Notes: generated by a model from the sequence alone, not told the origin. Counted from the stretch's first letter, positions 1 through 8,223 are shown. The stretch: DNA of 20,773 nucleotides from JAEZVV01 sp036652035 (GCA_036652035.1 JAVVWR010000054.1:1-20773), one strand, 5' to 3'. A program made the numbers and translations.

Positions 1-11
1 CCGGGCGCATG

Positions 12-48
12 AAAAGGGCGTGCCACTCTCGTGGCCGCCCTTTTTTTT
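12..48 (+). terminator. Rho-independent terminator for a plus-strand gene left of the window
   Basis: The arm GGGCG-T-GCCAC (16-26, with one bulged T at 21) pairs with GTGGC-CGCCC (31-40) around a TCTC loop. Eight T residues follow (41-48) and four A residues precede the stem (12-15). The long T run is on the plus strand, so the terminated gene lies to the left, outside the window. On the minus strand only four T residues follow, so any reverse activity would be weak. Confidence 0.85.
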
Positions 49-52
49 GTTC

Positions 53-89
53 AAAAAAACGCGGAGCAGGATTGGCACCCTGCCCCGCG
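53..89 (-). terminator. Rho-independent terminator of the molybdoenzyme operon
   Basis: Read on the minus strand, an 11-bp stem (89-79 pairing with 70-60, one G-T wobble) encloses an 8-nt loop and is followed by seven T residues (59-53). It lies 27 nt beyond the stop codon of the NrfD/PsrC-like gene, so it should end the three-gene operon. It sits 4 nt from the plus-strand terminator, giving a convergent pair of separate terminators. Confidence 0.85.
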
Positions 90-115
90 CCGGATCCCTA
101 ACCGGAGGCGTCGGG

Positions 116-1033
116 TTAGAGGACCAGGGGATCGTAAAAGCCCGCCAGCAGCACCGCAGCGCGCAGCAGCAGACCGCCGAGCAGACCCAGGACCGCAGCC
201 GCCGCCACCATCGTGTGGCTGGCCTTGCCTTTGATGCTCAGCAGGCCGACGCCGATCGGCACCAGAACGCCCAGGCCGATCACGCCGATCCACATCATCG
301 GAGCCAGAGCGCCGTTTGCCAGCTCCGCGGCACCGGCACGAGCGCCGGCGCTGGCGGCCGACATGCCGACGTGCAGGAAGGCAAAGACCATGATCAGCTT
401 GAAGGACTCGACGCCCAGCGCGAGCTTCTGGCCCAACGCAGCCACCGAGTGGTCAACCCAGCCCTTCAGAGAGAAAAGCTCGATCACTGCCAACACCGCA
501 GCGCCCGCGCTTACTACCCACAGAGCGGGAATCAAGGCGGTGTTCCACAGCGGCACCCCGATCGCCTGCGTGAGCAGAAAGCCCGAGTAGATCGTGACCA
601 GCACGCCGACCGCAGCCGCGGCGATCAACACGCGGCTGTCATTGGCGAGTTGATCGATCCAGCCCAGCCACTTGAACTGCGGCCAGCGCTGGCTGATACC
701 GAAGTGATGCGCCGCGATCAGGCCGGCGAACACGCAATGGACACACAGCAGCAGGATGCCGAGCAGCATCCACGACCCGAAGTTGAACGAGAAGTTCATC
801 AGGGTGTGGAAAAGCGCGGCGGGCAGGTTCCACCAGCGCGTCAGGTGCGACGCAACCAGCAGCGTGCCGACCACAGCGGTGATCAGGCACATATAGGCCA
901 TGGCGCGGCGGCGCACCCAGTAGTAGGCGAGGATGCCCATGCCGGAGATGCCGGCGAACCACAGGAAGAACGCGATCGTCCAGCTCCAGTGGGTGATCGC
1001 CGCTTGCGACGAGAGATGTGCGAAATCGTTCAT
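116..1033 (-). CDS. NrfD/PsrC-family membrane anchor (quinone-interacting) subunit of a molybdoenzyme
   Basis: A 305-aa, very hydrophobic protein with about eight predicted transmembrane helices. Features seen in NrfD/PsrC anchors include the stretch YSGFLL...VPLWNT near the middle and the final LLRAAVLLAG. Members of this family sit in the inner membrane and pass electrons between the quinone pool and a periplasmic FeS subunit. It is the last gene of the operon and begins 2 nt after the stop of the FeS gene (TGATCATG), so translation is probably coupled. A strong terminator follows. The family is clear. Whether the complex reduces quinol for respiration or donates electrons to quinone depends on the unidentified substrate. 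Confidence 0.88.
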   Translation of the reverse strand: MNDFAHLSSQAAITHWSWTIAFFLWFAGISGMGILAYYWVRRRAMAYMCLITAVVGTLLVASHLTRWWNLPAALFHTLMNFSFNFGSWMLLGILLLCVHCVFAGLIAAHHFGISQRWPQFKWLGWIDQLANDSRVLIAAAAVGVLVTIYSGFLLTQAIGVPLWNTALIPALWVVSAGAAVLAVIELFSLKGWVDHSVAALGQKLALGVESFKLIMVFAFLHVGMSAASAGARAGAAELANGALAPMMWIGVIGLGVLVPIGVGLLSIKGKASHTMVAAAAVLGLLGGLLLRAAVLLAGFYDPLVL

Positions 1034-1035
1034 GA

Positions 1036-1617
1036 TCAGACCACCACGAAATACTTGGGCTGGGTTCCCTTGGCCTCGAGCAGACGAATCGTCCGACTCG
1101 TTGCCACCTTGCGATTGATGTCGCTGGCCGGGTCATTGAGGTCGCCGAACAGACGCGCGCCCGCCGGACAGGCGGCCACGCACGCCGGCTTCTGACCGGT
1201 CGCCACCAGTTCTTCACAGGCCTTGCCCATGCACTTCATCGGCAGGCCGGTGTCGGGGTGGCTCCAACGCACGTTGTAGGGACAGGACGCGACGCAATAC
1301 TTGCAACCGATGCAGCGCTTCTCGTCGAGCTTGACCAGGCCGGTGGCTTCGTCGATGTAATTGGCGCCGAAGGGGCAGGTGCTCACGCAGGGCGGGTTTT
1401 CGCAGTGCTGGCATTGCACCAGCAGGGTCTGCGGCCGCTCGCGGGTTTCCATGTCGGTGCGGCGGATGTTCGAGCCCATCCACTTCCAGCCCGGTTCCTC
1501 GCGCCACATCATCTCGGGCGTGTTGGTCGCGGTGCAGGCCACGGCACATGCGCCGCAGCCGACGCAGCGGGTGGCATCGAACAGATGCCCGAGACGCTTC
1601 TTGGCTTGTTCTTTCAT
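1036..1617 (-). CDS. PsrB/PhsB/TtrB-like ferredoxin subunit with four [4Fe-4S] clusters
   Basis: A 193-aa protein with sixteen cysteines in four groups: C18/21/24/28, C69/72/77/81, C102/105/108/112 and C129/134/146/150. This is the usual pattern of the electron-transfer subunit of DMSO-reductase-superfamily complexes. The tail PACVAACPAGA...FGDL is also typical. There is no signal peptide, which fits a partner that crosses the membrane together with the Tat-tagged catalytic subunit; by comparison TtrB of Salmonella is longer and has its own signal. The ribosome-binding site TAGGAG contains the stop codon of the upstream catalytic gene. It should wire the molybdenum subunit to the NrfD-like anchor. 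Confidence 0.92.
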   Translation of the reverse strand: MKEQAKKRLGHLFDATRCVGCGACAVACTATNTPEMMWREEPGWKWMGSNIRRTDMETRERPQTLLVQCQHCENPPCVSTCPFGANYIDEATGLVKLDEKRCIGCKYCVASCPYNVRWSHPDTGLPMKCMGKACEELVATGQKPACVAACPAGARLFGDLNDPASDINRKVATSRTIRLLEAKGTQPKYFVVV

Positions 1618-1625
1618 GATTTCTC

Positions 1626-4208
1626 CTAGACCTTGGTCGCGCGCACGCTCGAGTTATTGGCGAGGTTGCCGGAGACCGGCTGCGCATACCCGGTAGCAAA
1701 CCAGTGCGAATTGACGCCTTCCTTGACGAAGGCAAAGCGCGGATCGGTCACCGTCTTCGAGCGCGAACCACCGGCAAAGCCATGAGCAAACAGAACGCCA
1801 GGCATCACGCGGTTGGTCAGCTTGACCTGGCTGCGGCCCTTGACGCCGTTGTCCAGCCCTTCGATCTCGATCGTGGCGCCGTCAACCACGCCCAGGCGGG
1901 CTGCGTCGATCGGGTGGATCCACAGCGAGCGGTCGCCCAGGAATTTGGCCGGCATGCCAAAGAGCGCGGTGCCCGACGAGGCGGCCGAGTTCTTGCCCGT
2001 GACCAGATAGAACTCGTTGTCCTTGGTGGGCAGCTGGTAGCCCGGCGGCGGCGCGTAGTCCGGCAAAGCGCCGAGCTTGGCGAGCTTGTCGTTGACGAAG
2101 GCGCGGAAGGCATAGATCTCGACCTTGCCCGAGGGCGTTCCCAGCGGCTTGACGTAGGGGTACTCGCCGTACTTCTTCTTGCCCAGGGTTGACCAGCCCT
2201 GCTCGGCCAGTTCCTTGCGTACCCGCGTCTCCACCTCGGGCTCTTGCTCGGCCCACTTCTTGAGCGATTTGGAGAGAGCGGCTTCTTCGAGCTGGTCGGT
2301 GAACTCGGCGAAGGCCTTGAGGTCGGTCTGGTCGGCGCTATAACCGACACGAGCGGCGCGATCAGGGTAGGCGCGGCGCAGGATCTCGAGCAGGATCCAG
2401 AGGTCGGGGCGGGCGTCAACGCCTGGCGCGATCGGCACCACTTTCTTCGACACATGGACCGAGGCGTCGAGCGCCCATTTCACCCCGGCGAGCTCATTGC
2501 GCTCGAGGAACATGGTGGCGGGCAGAACGAAGTCGGCGTGGTCGATCACCTCATGCGGCAGGATGTCCTGCACCACAAAGAGATCGAGCTTCTTGAGCGC
2601 AGCGGCCAGACGTTCGCTGTTGGCCTCGCGGTGAAACAGCGTGGTGCCGCTGGCGAACACCGCCTTGACCGGATAAGGCTTGCCCTGGTCGATCGCCTCG
2701 ATCACCGCGGCGAAAGTGCCAGGCGCATCGGGGTAGGTGTAGGTGTCGATCCGCTTCTTTTCCTCGATCGTCCAGGTCTGGCCGTTGGGGGCTTTGACTT
2801 CGCCGGTCTTGCCGTCAAAGCTCATGCCGCCGCCAATGCCAGGCGAGCGAGAGAAGACCAGGCCGCCCTTCTGGTCGATGTTGCCGACCATCGCGTTCAT
2901 CAGCTGCATCGAGCGGCAGGCTTCGAAGTCGTTGCCGTTGCGCGAGTTGTACCAGCTGTCGTCGCACACGCCCTTCATCGCTGCGAAGTCGCGCGCGATC
3001 TTGGTGATGTTGGCGGCGGGAATGCCGGTGATCGCCGCGGCCTTGGCGGGCGGGTACTTGTTGGCGACTTCGGTCAGCGCGGCAAACGCGGTACGCAGCT
3101 CGACCGTTTCGCCATTGGCAAGCTTGACGCTGCCGGCGTAGTCGAGCGCGGGCTCGACCTCGGCACGGGCGACAAATCCCACCGCCTTGCCCTTGTCGTC
3201 ACGCTCGACGCCCTGGTAGGCGATCGAGCCCGACTTGGCGTCCCACACCGCATACCAGTCGGCCTTGCCCGTGGCTTGCATATCGGCCTGAGTCAGCGGG
3301 CGGCCGTCGGGTTTGATCAGATAGGCAGCGTTGCTGTGCTTGGCGAGAAACTCGGCATCGACCCGCTTCTCGGCGATCATCACCTGCATCAACGAGAGCA
3401 GGAAGGCGGTGTCGGTACCCGGCTTGATCGGCACCCATTCGGTGTCCGAGAACGCCATGTCCGGCATGCGCGGGTCAACCACCACGACCTTGAGCCCGCG
3501 CTCTCGCGCCTGAGCCACCAGGTGATTGACGCCCATCGAGCAGCCCAGCGTGCGGCCCACCAGCAGCAGGTAACGCGCGTTGGCGTAATCGGGCTCGGTC
3601 CGGTTGGCCGAGTCGAAAGGTTTTTCGAAAGTCCAGCGACGCGCCACGATGCCAGCGGTATTGCAGGTCGACTGGTGGCCGACAACGTTAGGCGTGCCCA
3701 GCGCGTACGCGAACCATTGCTGCACCGAAGCCAGGTCGTGCGCGGTCATCACCACCGCGCGTTCGCCGTGCTCGTCCACCGTTTTCTTGAGGCGTTCGGC
3801 GATCTCGCCCAGCGCCTCGTCCCAGCTCACTTCCTTGAACTTGCCTTCGCCGCGTTCGCCGATCCGCTTCATCGGCTTCTTGAGCCGCAGCGGATGGTTC
3901 CACGCCCACATCGACGCTGCGCCGCGGCCGCAATAGCCGCGCTGCGGATGCGAAGGGTTGGGCATGATGCGCACGCTGGATTCCGACGGCGCCACGCCTT
4001 CCTTGCTCATTGCCAACATGCCGCAACCCGCGCCGCAGACAAAGCAGCTCACCGGGGTACGGGTATAGCCCGCCTTCTCAAGCTCGGCGACTTGCGCCTC
4101 GCCCGGCCACAAGGCCAGGCCACCGGCCGTGCCGGCAGTCAGGGCGGCACTACCGGCCAGGAATTCGCGCCGGGTAAGTGAGCCAAACGGTCCGTGGGTG
4201 TCGGACAT
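1626..4208 (-). CDS. Tat-exported molybdopterin oxidoreductase catalytic subunit (Psr/Phs/Ttr-like)
   Basis: An 860-aa protein. The start at 4208 is chosen because GGAGA precedes it at good spacing and the protein then opens directly with a twin-arginine signal (SLTRREFLAG, residues 10-19). An upstream in-frame start at 4295 would add 29 residues before it. C55, C58, C62 and C93 form the N-terminal [4Fe-4S] site. C182 in HQSTCNTAG is at the molybdenum-ligand position, resembling the HASTC of polysulfide and thiosulfate reductases. The length exceeds PsrA/PhsA (about 760) and is below TtrA (about 1020). First gene of the operon with the FeS and NrfD-like subunits; no TorD-type chaperone is visible. 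Possible substrates include polysulfide, thiosulfate or tetrathionate; an arsenic oxyanion or a PadB-like role cannot be excluded. Confidence 0.9.
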   Translation of the reverse strand: MSDTHGPFGSLTRREFLAGSAALTAGTAGGLALWPGEAQVAELEKAGYTRTPVSCFVCGAGCGMLAMSKEGVAPSESSVRIMPNPSHPQRGYCGRGAASMWAWNHPLRLKKPMKRIGERGEGKFKEVSWDEALGEIAERLKKTVDEHGERAVVMTAHDLASVQQWFAYALGTPNVVGHQSTCNTAGIVARRWTFEKPFDSANRTEPDYANARYLLLVGRTLGCSMGVNHLVAQARERGLKVVVVDPRMPDMAFSDTEWVPIKPGTDTAFLLSLMQVMIAEKRVDAEFLAKHSNAAYLIKPDGRPLTQADMQATGKADWYAVWDAKSGSIAYQGVERDDKGKAVGFVARAEVEPALDYAGSVKLANGETVELRTAFAALTEVANKYPPAKAAAITGIPAANITKIARDFAAMKGVCDDSWYNSRNGNDFEACRSMQLMNAMVGNIDQKGGLVFSRSPGIGGGMSFDGKTGEVKAPNGQTWTIEEKKRIDTYTYPDAPGTFAAVIEAIDQGKPYPVKAVFASGTTLFHREANSERLAAALKKLDLFVVQDILPHEVIDHADFVLPATMFLERNELAGVKWALDASVHVSKKVVPIAPGVDARPDLWILLEILRRAYPDRAARVGYSADQTDLKAFAEFTDQLEEAALSKSLKKWAEQEPEVETRVRKELAEQGWSTLGKKKYGEYPYVKPLGTPSGKVEIYAFRAFVNDKLAKLGALPDYAPPPGYQLPTKDNEFYLVTGKNSAASSGTALFGMPAKFLGDRSLWIHPIDAARLGVVDGATIEIEGLDNGVKGRSQVKLTNRVMPGVLFAHGFAGGSRSKTVTDPRFAFVKEGVNSHWFATGYAQPVSGNLANNSSVRATKV

Positions 4209-4496
4209 AACGCGTCTCCATCGATAGCCTGGCGGACCGGGGGTCAAGCCCGTCAGGTCCGCCGCGACGCGCCACATGCACGCCGTGAGAGACATTCAAT
4301 CCGCGCCCGCCGGCGTTTTCTTATGCGCGATCAAACCCGGCATCGAGCTAGGCACTTGTGCGTAATCCGTACTCCGAACGAGGTCGCAAGATCTGCCTAA
4401 CGATGTAGGGAAGAGTTCTTAGTTGGCCCAGTCAGCGAGAGTCTCTTGATGTGAGCCCGACGCCATAACCCGGCGCTCGCCTAGAGTGTCGGGAAC
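4209..4496. promoter_or_regulatory. Divergent regulatory region between molybdoenzyme operon and sensor kinase gene
   Basis: This 288-bp stretch separates the two divergently transcribed operons and carries no convincing gene. Near its middle are two tandem 7-mers, CGTAATC (4361-4367) and CGTACTC (4368-4374), identical at six of seven positions, followed by CGAACG. They are a candidate site for the adjacent FixJ-type regulator. I could not find a convincing -35/-10 pair on either strand, nor a -24/-12 sigma-54 site. Confidence 0.5.
4231..4263 (-). promoter_or_regulatory. Leader hairpin just upstream of the molybdoenzyme operon
   Basis: Eight-base perfect arms, GGCGGACC (4231-4238) and GGTCCGCC (4256-4263), enclose 17 nt that can add a further GGG/CCC pairing. 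In the minus-strand transcript the stem ends 22 nt before the start codon and about 10 nt before the GGAGA ribosome-binding site. No T run follows, so it is not a standard terminator. It could protect the mRNA or affect translation initiation; this is inference. Confidence 0.5.
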
Positions 4497-6317
4497 ATGA
4501 ATTTCCAAGCAAAAATGACTCTCTGGCGGTGGCTCGCGGCGCTGACCATCACGGGATTGGTTAACACCGCCCTGGCGCAATCGGCGCCACTGACCCGGCC
4601 GGCCGAATTCCATCTCGATATTCCGGTGCGAATCGGCATTCTCACGGCGATGAGCCGCAACGCTTCCTTTCCCATGTGGGGGGCCACGGTTGACCGCTTG
4701 CGCATCGCGTTGCCAGCGCACGAACTGCACGTCGAGGCGCTCGACATCGCCGCGGTCCACCGCGCCACGGTCAGCGGCAAGTTCGACTTCATCATCCTCA
4801 ACCCCGGTCTCTACACCGAGCTCAAGCACCACGGATTGCGCCGCCTGGTGAGCCTGAAGTCGCCGTTCGCCAACTCGCCCGAACGTTCGCTGGCCTCAAC
4901 CATCTTCACCCGCTCGGAACGCACCGACATCAATGCCTTGGCCGATCTCAAGGGCAAGCGGGTCGAGGGGGTCGATCGTCATGGCTTTGGTGGCTGGCAG
5001 CTCGCGTGGCGGGAAATGCAGTTGAACGGCATCAATCCCGCGAGCGATTTCGCCTCACTGAGCTTTAGCGGCTATCCCTATCGCAGCACGGTCGATGCGG
5101 TCTTGAACGGCCGCGCCGATGTCGGTGTCGTGCGTTCCTGTGTGATCGAACAACTGGAACGCGACGGAGCCCTGGCGCGCGGATCACTCAAGGTCATCAA
5201 TCCCAGGCACAACGACGACTTGCGTTGCGAGCACTCGACCCAGGCCTACCCCGACTGGCTGCTGGTAGCCACCGCAGGCACACCCAGCCTGCTGGCGCGC
5301 GAATTGACGACGGCCCTGCTGACCATGAAGCCCGCGTCGGATGGTTTCGAATGGATGATGGCGGGGGATTACCGCCTGGTTGACGAACTGTTTCGCGCGC
5401 TCAAGCTTGGTCCATACGCCTACCCGCCCGCACCAACCGCGATCGAGGTTGTGCGCCGCTTCTGGATCGGTTTCATGGTGATTGGCGTACTGGCCTTGAT
5501 CGGCATGCTCCACGTCGCGCTGACTCAGCGCACCGTGCGCCGCCGCACCGCCGAGCTGCGCCAGGCGCTCGATGTCCGCGACGCGCTCGAACGCGAGCGG
5601 CAAAACCAGCAGGAGCGAATCGACCACCTTGCCCGGATCGGCATGCTGGGCGAGATCTCGAGCATGGTCGCGCATGAGATCAATCAGCCATTGGCGGCCA
5701 TCGGCAGCTTTGCCCGCGGGCTGGAACGGCGTCTGCAGGCGGGCGCCGATCCCAGACCGCTGGCCAGCGTGGCACAAGACATCGCCCTGCAATCCGAACG
5801 CGCGGGCGAGATCGTCAAGCGCATTCGCAATTTCGCTCGCAAACGGTCGATCGATCGGCAAGCCCATGATTTGTGCGCGGTGACGACCGATGCGATGGCG
5901 CTATTTGCGGGCGGTGCGATCCAGCATCCGGCGCTTGAAAGCCACTTGCCAGCGAGCGCGAAGGTGATGGGTGACGCCATCCAGTTGCAACAGGTCATCG
6001 TCAACCTGATCAAAAACGCCATCGATGCTCCGCGCCCGGCGCAAGCGAGGCCCTGGGTCGGGATCTCGCTGGAACACCGCGCGCCGATGTGGCGCCTGGT
6101 GGTCGAAGACAACGGCATCCCGCTCGATGCCGCTGCCGTCAGCCAGTTTTTTGAGCCTTTTTTCACCACCAAACTTGATGGCCTGGGACTGGGACTGTCG
6201 ATCTGCCACGGCATCATCGAGGCTCATGGCGGTCGCATGTTGGTCGAACCGCGCGCCGCGGGCGGCCTGGCCGTGGGATTTGAATTGCCGGAACTGACGC
6301 ATGAACAATCAAGCTGA
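4497..6317 (+). CDS. TtrS-like sensor histidine kinase with PhnD-like periplasmic domain
   Basis: A 606-aa protein with a signal sequence (1-28), a periplasmic binding-protein-like domain of the PhnD type (about 40-300), one transmembrane helix (about 322-342) and a cytoplasmic kinase. The phospho-acceptor is H393 in VAHEINQPLA. The ATPase part has the N box (NLIKNAID, 503-510), DNG (538-540) and GLGLGLS (562-568). TtrS of the tetrathionate system and ThsS of a thiosulfate system share this fused layout. The periplasmic domain has two cysteines, C215 and C244. Its 3' end overlaps the response regulator by 17 bp, so the two are co-translated. It probably senses a small anion or the enzyme's substrate in the periplasm and controls the divergent molybdoenzyme operon. 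The ligand is not deducible here. Confidence 0.9.
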   Translation: MNFQAKMTLWRWLAALTITGLVNTALAQSAPLTRPAEFHLDIPVRIGILTAMSRNASFPMWGATVDRLRIALPAHELHVEALDIAAVHRATVSGKFDFIILNPGLYTELKHHGLRRLVSLKSPFANSPERSLASTIFTRSERTDINALADLKGKRVEGVDRHGFGGWQLAWREMQLNGINPASDFASLSFSGYPYRSTVDAVLNGRADVGVVRSCVIEQLERDGALARGSLKVINPRHNDDLRCEHSTQAYPDWLLVATAGTPSLLARELTTALLTMKPASDGFEWMMAGDYRLVDELFRALKLGPYAYPPAPTAIEVVRRFWIGFMVIGVLALIGMLHVALTQRTVRRRTAELRQALDVRDALERERQNQQERIDHLARIGMLGEISSMVAHEINQPLAAIGSFARGLERRLQAGADPRPLASVAQDIALQSERAGEIVKRIRNFARKRSIDRQAHDLCAVTTDAMALFAGGAIQHPALESHLPASAKVMGDAIQLQQVIVNLIKNAIDAPRPAQARPWVGISLEHRAPMWRLVVEDNGIPLDAAAVSQFFEPFFTTKLDGLGLGLSICHGIIEAHGGRMLVEPRAAGGLAVGFELPELTHEQSS

Positions 6318-6933
6318 AGCCGCGGCCAAGCCGCTGGTGCGGGTGATCGATGACGACGACGCGATGCGTCGCGCGCTCGCCTTTCTGATCGAATCGGTCG
6401 AACTCGAAGTAGTGCCCTACGCCAGCGCGGCCGCTTTTCTCGCCAGTCCGCAAGCGACGCGCCCAGGCTGCCTGGTGCTCGACGTTCGAATGCCGGGCAT
6501 GAGCGGACTCGAATTGCAGCAGGTGATGGCCCGCGAGGGAATCAACCTGCCGATCATCTTTCTCACCGGTCACGGCGAGGTTTCGATGGTGGTCAACGCC
6601 ATGAAGGCGGGAGCGGCCGACTTCATCGAAAAACCGTTTCGCGATCAAGTTCTGCTCGAAGCCGTCGCCGGTGCGGTTCGCCGCAGCTGCGAAACGCGCG
6701 CCGCGATCGACCAGTTGCGCGAGTTGCGCCACGCCTTTCTCGATCTGACGCCGCGCGAGAAAGAGGTGGCTCGCCTGGTGGCCGACGGCCTGCCCAACAA
6801 GCAGATCGCGGCCGAACTGGGAATTGCCGAGAAGACCGTTCATGTCCACCGCGCCAATGCTCTGCACAAGATGGCAGCCGGCTCGGCCGCTGAACTCGCC
6901 ACCTTGTTGATCCGCCTGGGCGAAAAGCGCTGA
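6301..6933 (+). CDS. TtrR/FixJ-type response regulator
   Basis: A 210-aa protein with an N-terminal receiver domain and a C-terminal LuxR/FixJ helix-turn-helix. Visible receiver residues are the acidic cluster D17-D20, phospho-acceptor D61 in LVLDVRMPG, T89 in FLTGHGEV and K111 in IEKPF. The DNA-binding part runs from about LTPREKEVARLVADG (149-163) to GIAEKTVHVHRANALHKM (174-191). The ATG lies inside the end of the kinase gene. The pair with the PhnD-type kinase and the position opposite a molybdoenzyme operon are those of TtrR. It should bind the 4209-4496 interval when phosphorylated; the exact site is not shown. Confidence 0.92.
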   Translation: MNNQAEAAAKPLVRVIDDDDAMRRALAFLIESVELEVVPYASAAAFLASPQATRPGCLVLDVRMPGMSGLELQQVMAREGINLPIIFLTGHGEVSMVVNAMKAGAADFIEKPFRDQVLLEAVAGAVRRSCETRAAIDQLRELRHAFLDLTPREKEVARLVADGLPNKQIAAELGIAEKTVHVHRANALHKMAAGSAAELATLLIRLGEKR

Positions 6934-6983
6934 TTTCAGACGCTGCTCAAGCCACGCAGCCGAAACTCGAGCGGAGCGCTGCT

Positions 6984-6989
6984 TACAAT
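6984..6989 (+). promoter_or_regulatory. Possible -10 box for the TerB-FetAB operon
   Basis: TACAAT matches TATAAT at five of six positions and lies 32 nt upstream of the TerB-like start, in the short gap after the response regulator gene. No good -35 is seen at 16-18 bp spacing, so the assignment is weak. Confidence 0.3.
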
Positions 6990-7021
6990 CGATCGCCTCG
7001 ATTTCCACCGGCGGCGCTCTC

Positions 7022-7480
7022 ATGCTCAAGGCCATTCGCGATTTCTTCGACCAGCGCCTGACGCCGGCCGGCAACGACAAACACAGCATCGAGCTCGCCA
7101 CCGCGGCGCTGCTGGTCGAAACCCTGAGGGCGGATGCGGAAATCGCTCCCGCTGAGCGCACCGCCGCACTGGCGGCGGTGCGAGACAAATTCGGTCTCTC
7201 GCTGGAAGAGGCCGAAACCCTGATCGATCTGGCCGAGCAGGAAGTCCGGCAGGCCAGCGACCGCTTCCAGTTCACTTCTCTCATCAATGAGCAGTTCTCG
7301 CAGGAACAGAAGATCCGCGTGATCGAAATGATGTGGCGGGTCGCCTATGCCGATGCGGTTCTCACCGGGGCCGAGCAGCAGACCGTGCGCAAGATTGCAG
7401 AGCTGCTGCATGTGCCGCACGGCGATTACATCCACGCCAAGATGCGAGCGCGAGAAGCCACCGGGCTGGCGCCCGAATGA
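7022..7480 (+). CDS. TerB-like (tellurite resistance/Co-chaperone-type) protein
   Basis: A 152-aa, all-helical, acidic protein with no signal or membrane segment. The middle part, with repeated acidic helices such as ADAEIAPAERTAALAAV and the later WRVAYADAVLTGAEQQTVRKIAELL, has the two-repeat look of the TerB fold. Proteins of this family occur in tellurite-resistance clusters and also as unexplained stand-alone genes. The stop overlaps the next start (ATGA at 7477-7480), so it is the first gene of a coupled operon with FetA and FetB. That context suggests a role in metal stress, but no activity is established. The usual Ter partners (TerC, TerD, TerZ) are absent from the window. Confidence 0.75.
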   Translation: MLKAIRDFFDQRLTPAGNDKHSIELATAALLVETLRADAEIAPAERTAALAAVRDKFGLSLEEAETLIDLAEQEVRQASDRFQFTSLINEQFSQEQKIRVIEMMWRVAYADAVLTGAEQQTVRKIAELLHVPHGDYIHAKMRAREATGLAPE

Positions 7481-8223
7481 CGGCAGGCACGGGACTGAAC
7501 CTGGCGGGTGTCGGGGTAGAAAAAGACGGGCGGGTTCTGCTCGCCGGGATCGACCTTGTCATTGCCGAACAAGCTTTCTGCGCCCTGATCGGCCCCAGCG
7601 GGGCTGGGAAAAGCACGCTGCTGCGTCTGATCAACCGACTCGACGACCCCAGCGTTGGCACGCTCATCTGGCGCGGCGCTCCGATCACCGCCACGCCGGT
7701 ACGCGAACTGCGCCGCCGGGTCGGTTTCGTATTTCAAAAGACTGCGATGTTTCCCGGCAGCGTCCGCGACAACCTGCTTGCCCCCTTGCAGCTGGCGGGC
7801 GCCTTACCCGCGGATGCCGAGCCGCGCGCCCGGGTCGCGCTCGACCGCGCCGGTCTGGTGAGCACGGTGCTGGAGCGGGCCGCGGCAGAACTGTCGGGAG
7901 GTGAACAGCAGCGCGTGGCGGTAGCGCGAGCTCTGATGACTCGCCCCGAGGTCTTGCTGCTCGACGAACCCACCGCATCGCTCGACGTGGAAAGCGCCGA
8001 ACACCTGATCGCCACCCTGATCGATCTCAGGGAAAGCGAAAAGCTGACCCTGGTGATGGTGTCGCACCGGCTTGAAGAGGCGCGCGCCTGTGCGACTCAG
8101 GTCGTGATGCTCGAAGCCGGCCGCATTGTCGAAGCGGGCGACTCGCCCGCGTTTTTCGATTCGCCACGGCAGCCGCGAACGCGCGAGTTTCTGGCCGCGG
8201 CGCAATGGGGAGGTGCCAAGTAA
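7477..8223 (+). CDS. fetA: FetA-like ABC transporter ATPase (iron export)
   Basis: A 248-aa ATPase starting at the ATG in the ATGA overlap with the TerB-like gene; a longer in-frame reading from 7333 would lie inside that gene and is not used. Walker A is GPSGAGKST (39-47), the Q-loop Q87, the signature LSGGEQQRVAVARA (139-152), Walker B LLLDEP (160-165) and the switch histidine H197 in VSHR. It should power the membrane partner encoded immediately downstream. In E. coli FetAB (YbbL-YbbM) is reported to export iron and help against peroxide stress. The pairing with a clear FetB is what identifies this otherwise general ATPase. Confidence 0.88.
   Translation: MTAGTGLNLAGVGVEKDGRVLLAGIDLVIAEQAFCALIGPSGAGKSTLLRLINRLDDPSVGTLIWRGAPITATPVRELRRRVGFVFQKTAMFPGSVRDNLLAPLQLAGALPADAEPRARVALDRAGLVSTVLERAAAELSGGEQQRVAVARALMTRPEVLLLDEPTASLDVESAEHLIATLIDLRESEKLTLVMVSHRLEEARACATQVVMLEAGRIVEAGDSPAFFDSPRQPRTREFLAAAQWGGAK

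Noticed and set aside
20..1195. 391-aa plus-strand frame
   Set aside because: It is antisense to the NrfD/PsrC-like gene, rich in Gln, His, Arg and Asp in the manner of shadow frames, and has no recognisable domain.
2244..4181. 645-aa plus-strand frame
   Set aside because: It mirrors the molybdoenzyme gene. Long antisense frames are common in high-GC coding DNA, and the composition is not protein-like.
4209..4295. Upstream start for the molybdoenzyme at 4295
   Set aside because: It would place 29 residues before the twin-arginine signal and cross the leader hairpin. The 4208 start has a good ribosome-binding site.
7333..7476. Upstream extension of fetA from 7333
   Set aside because: It lies fully inside the TerB-like gene. 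The ATGA overlap start gives a normal ATPase N-terminus.
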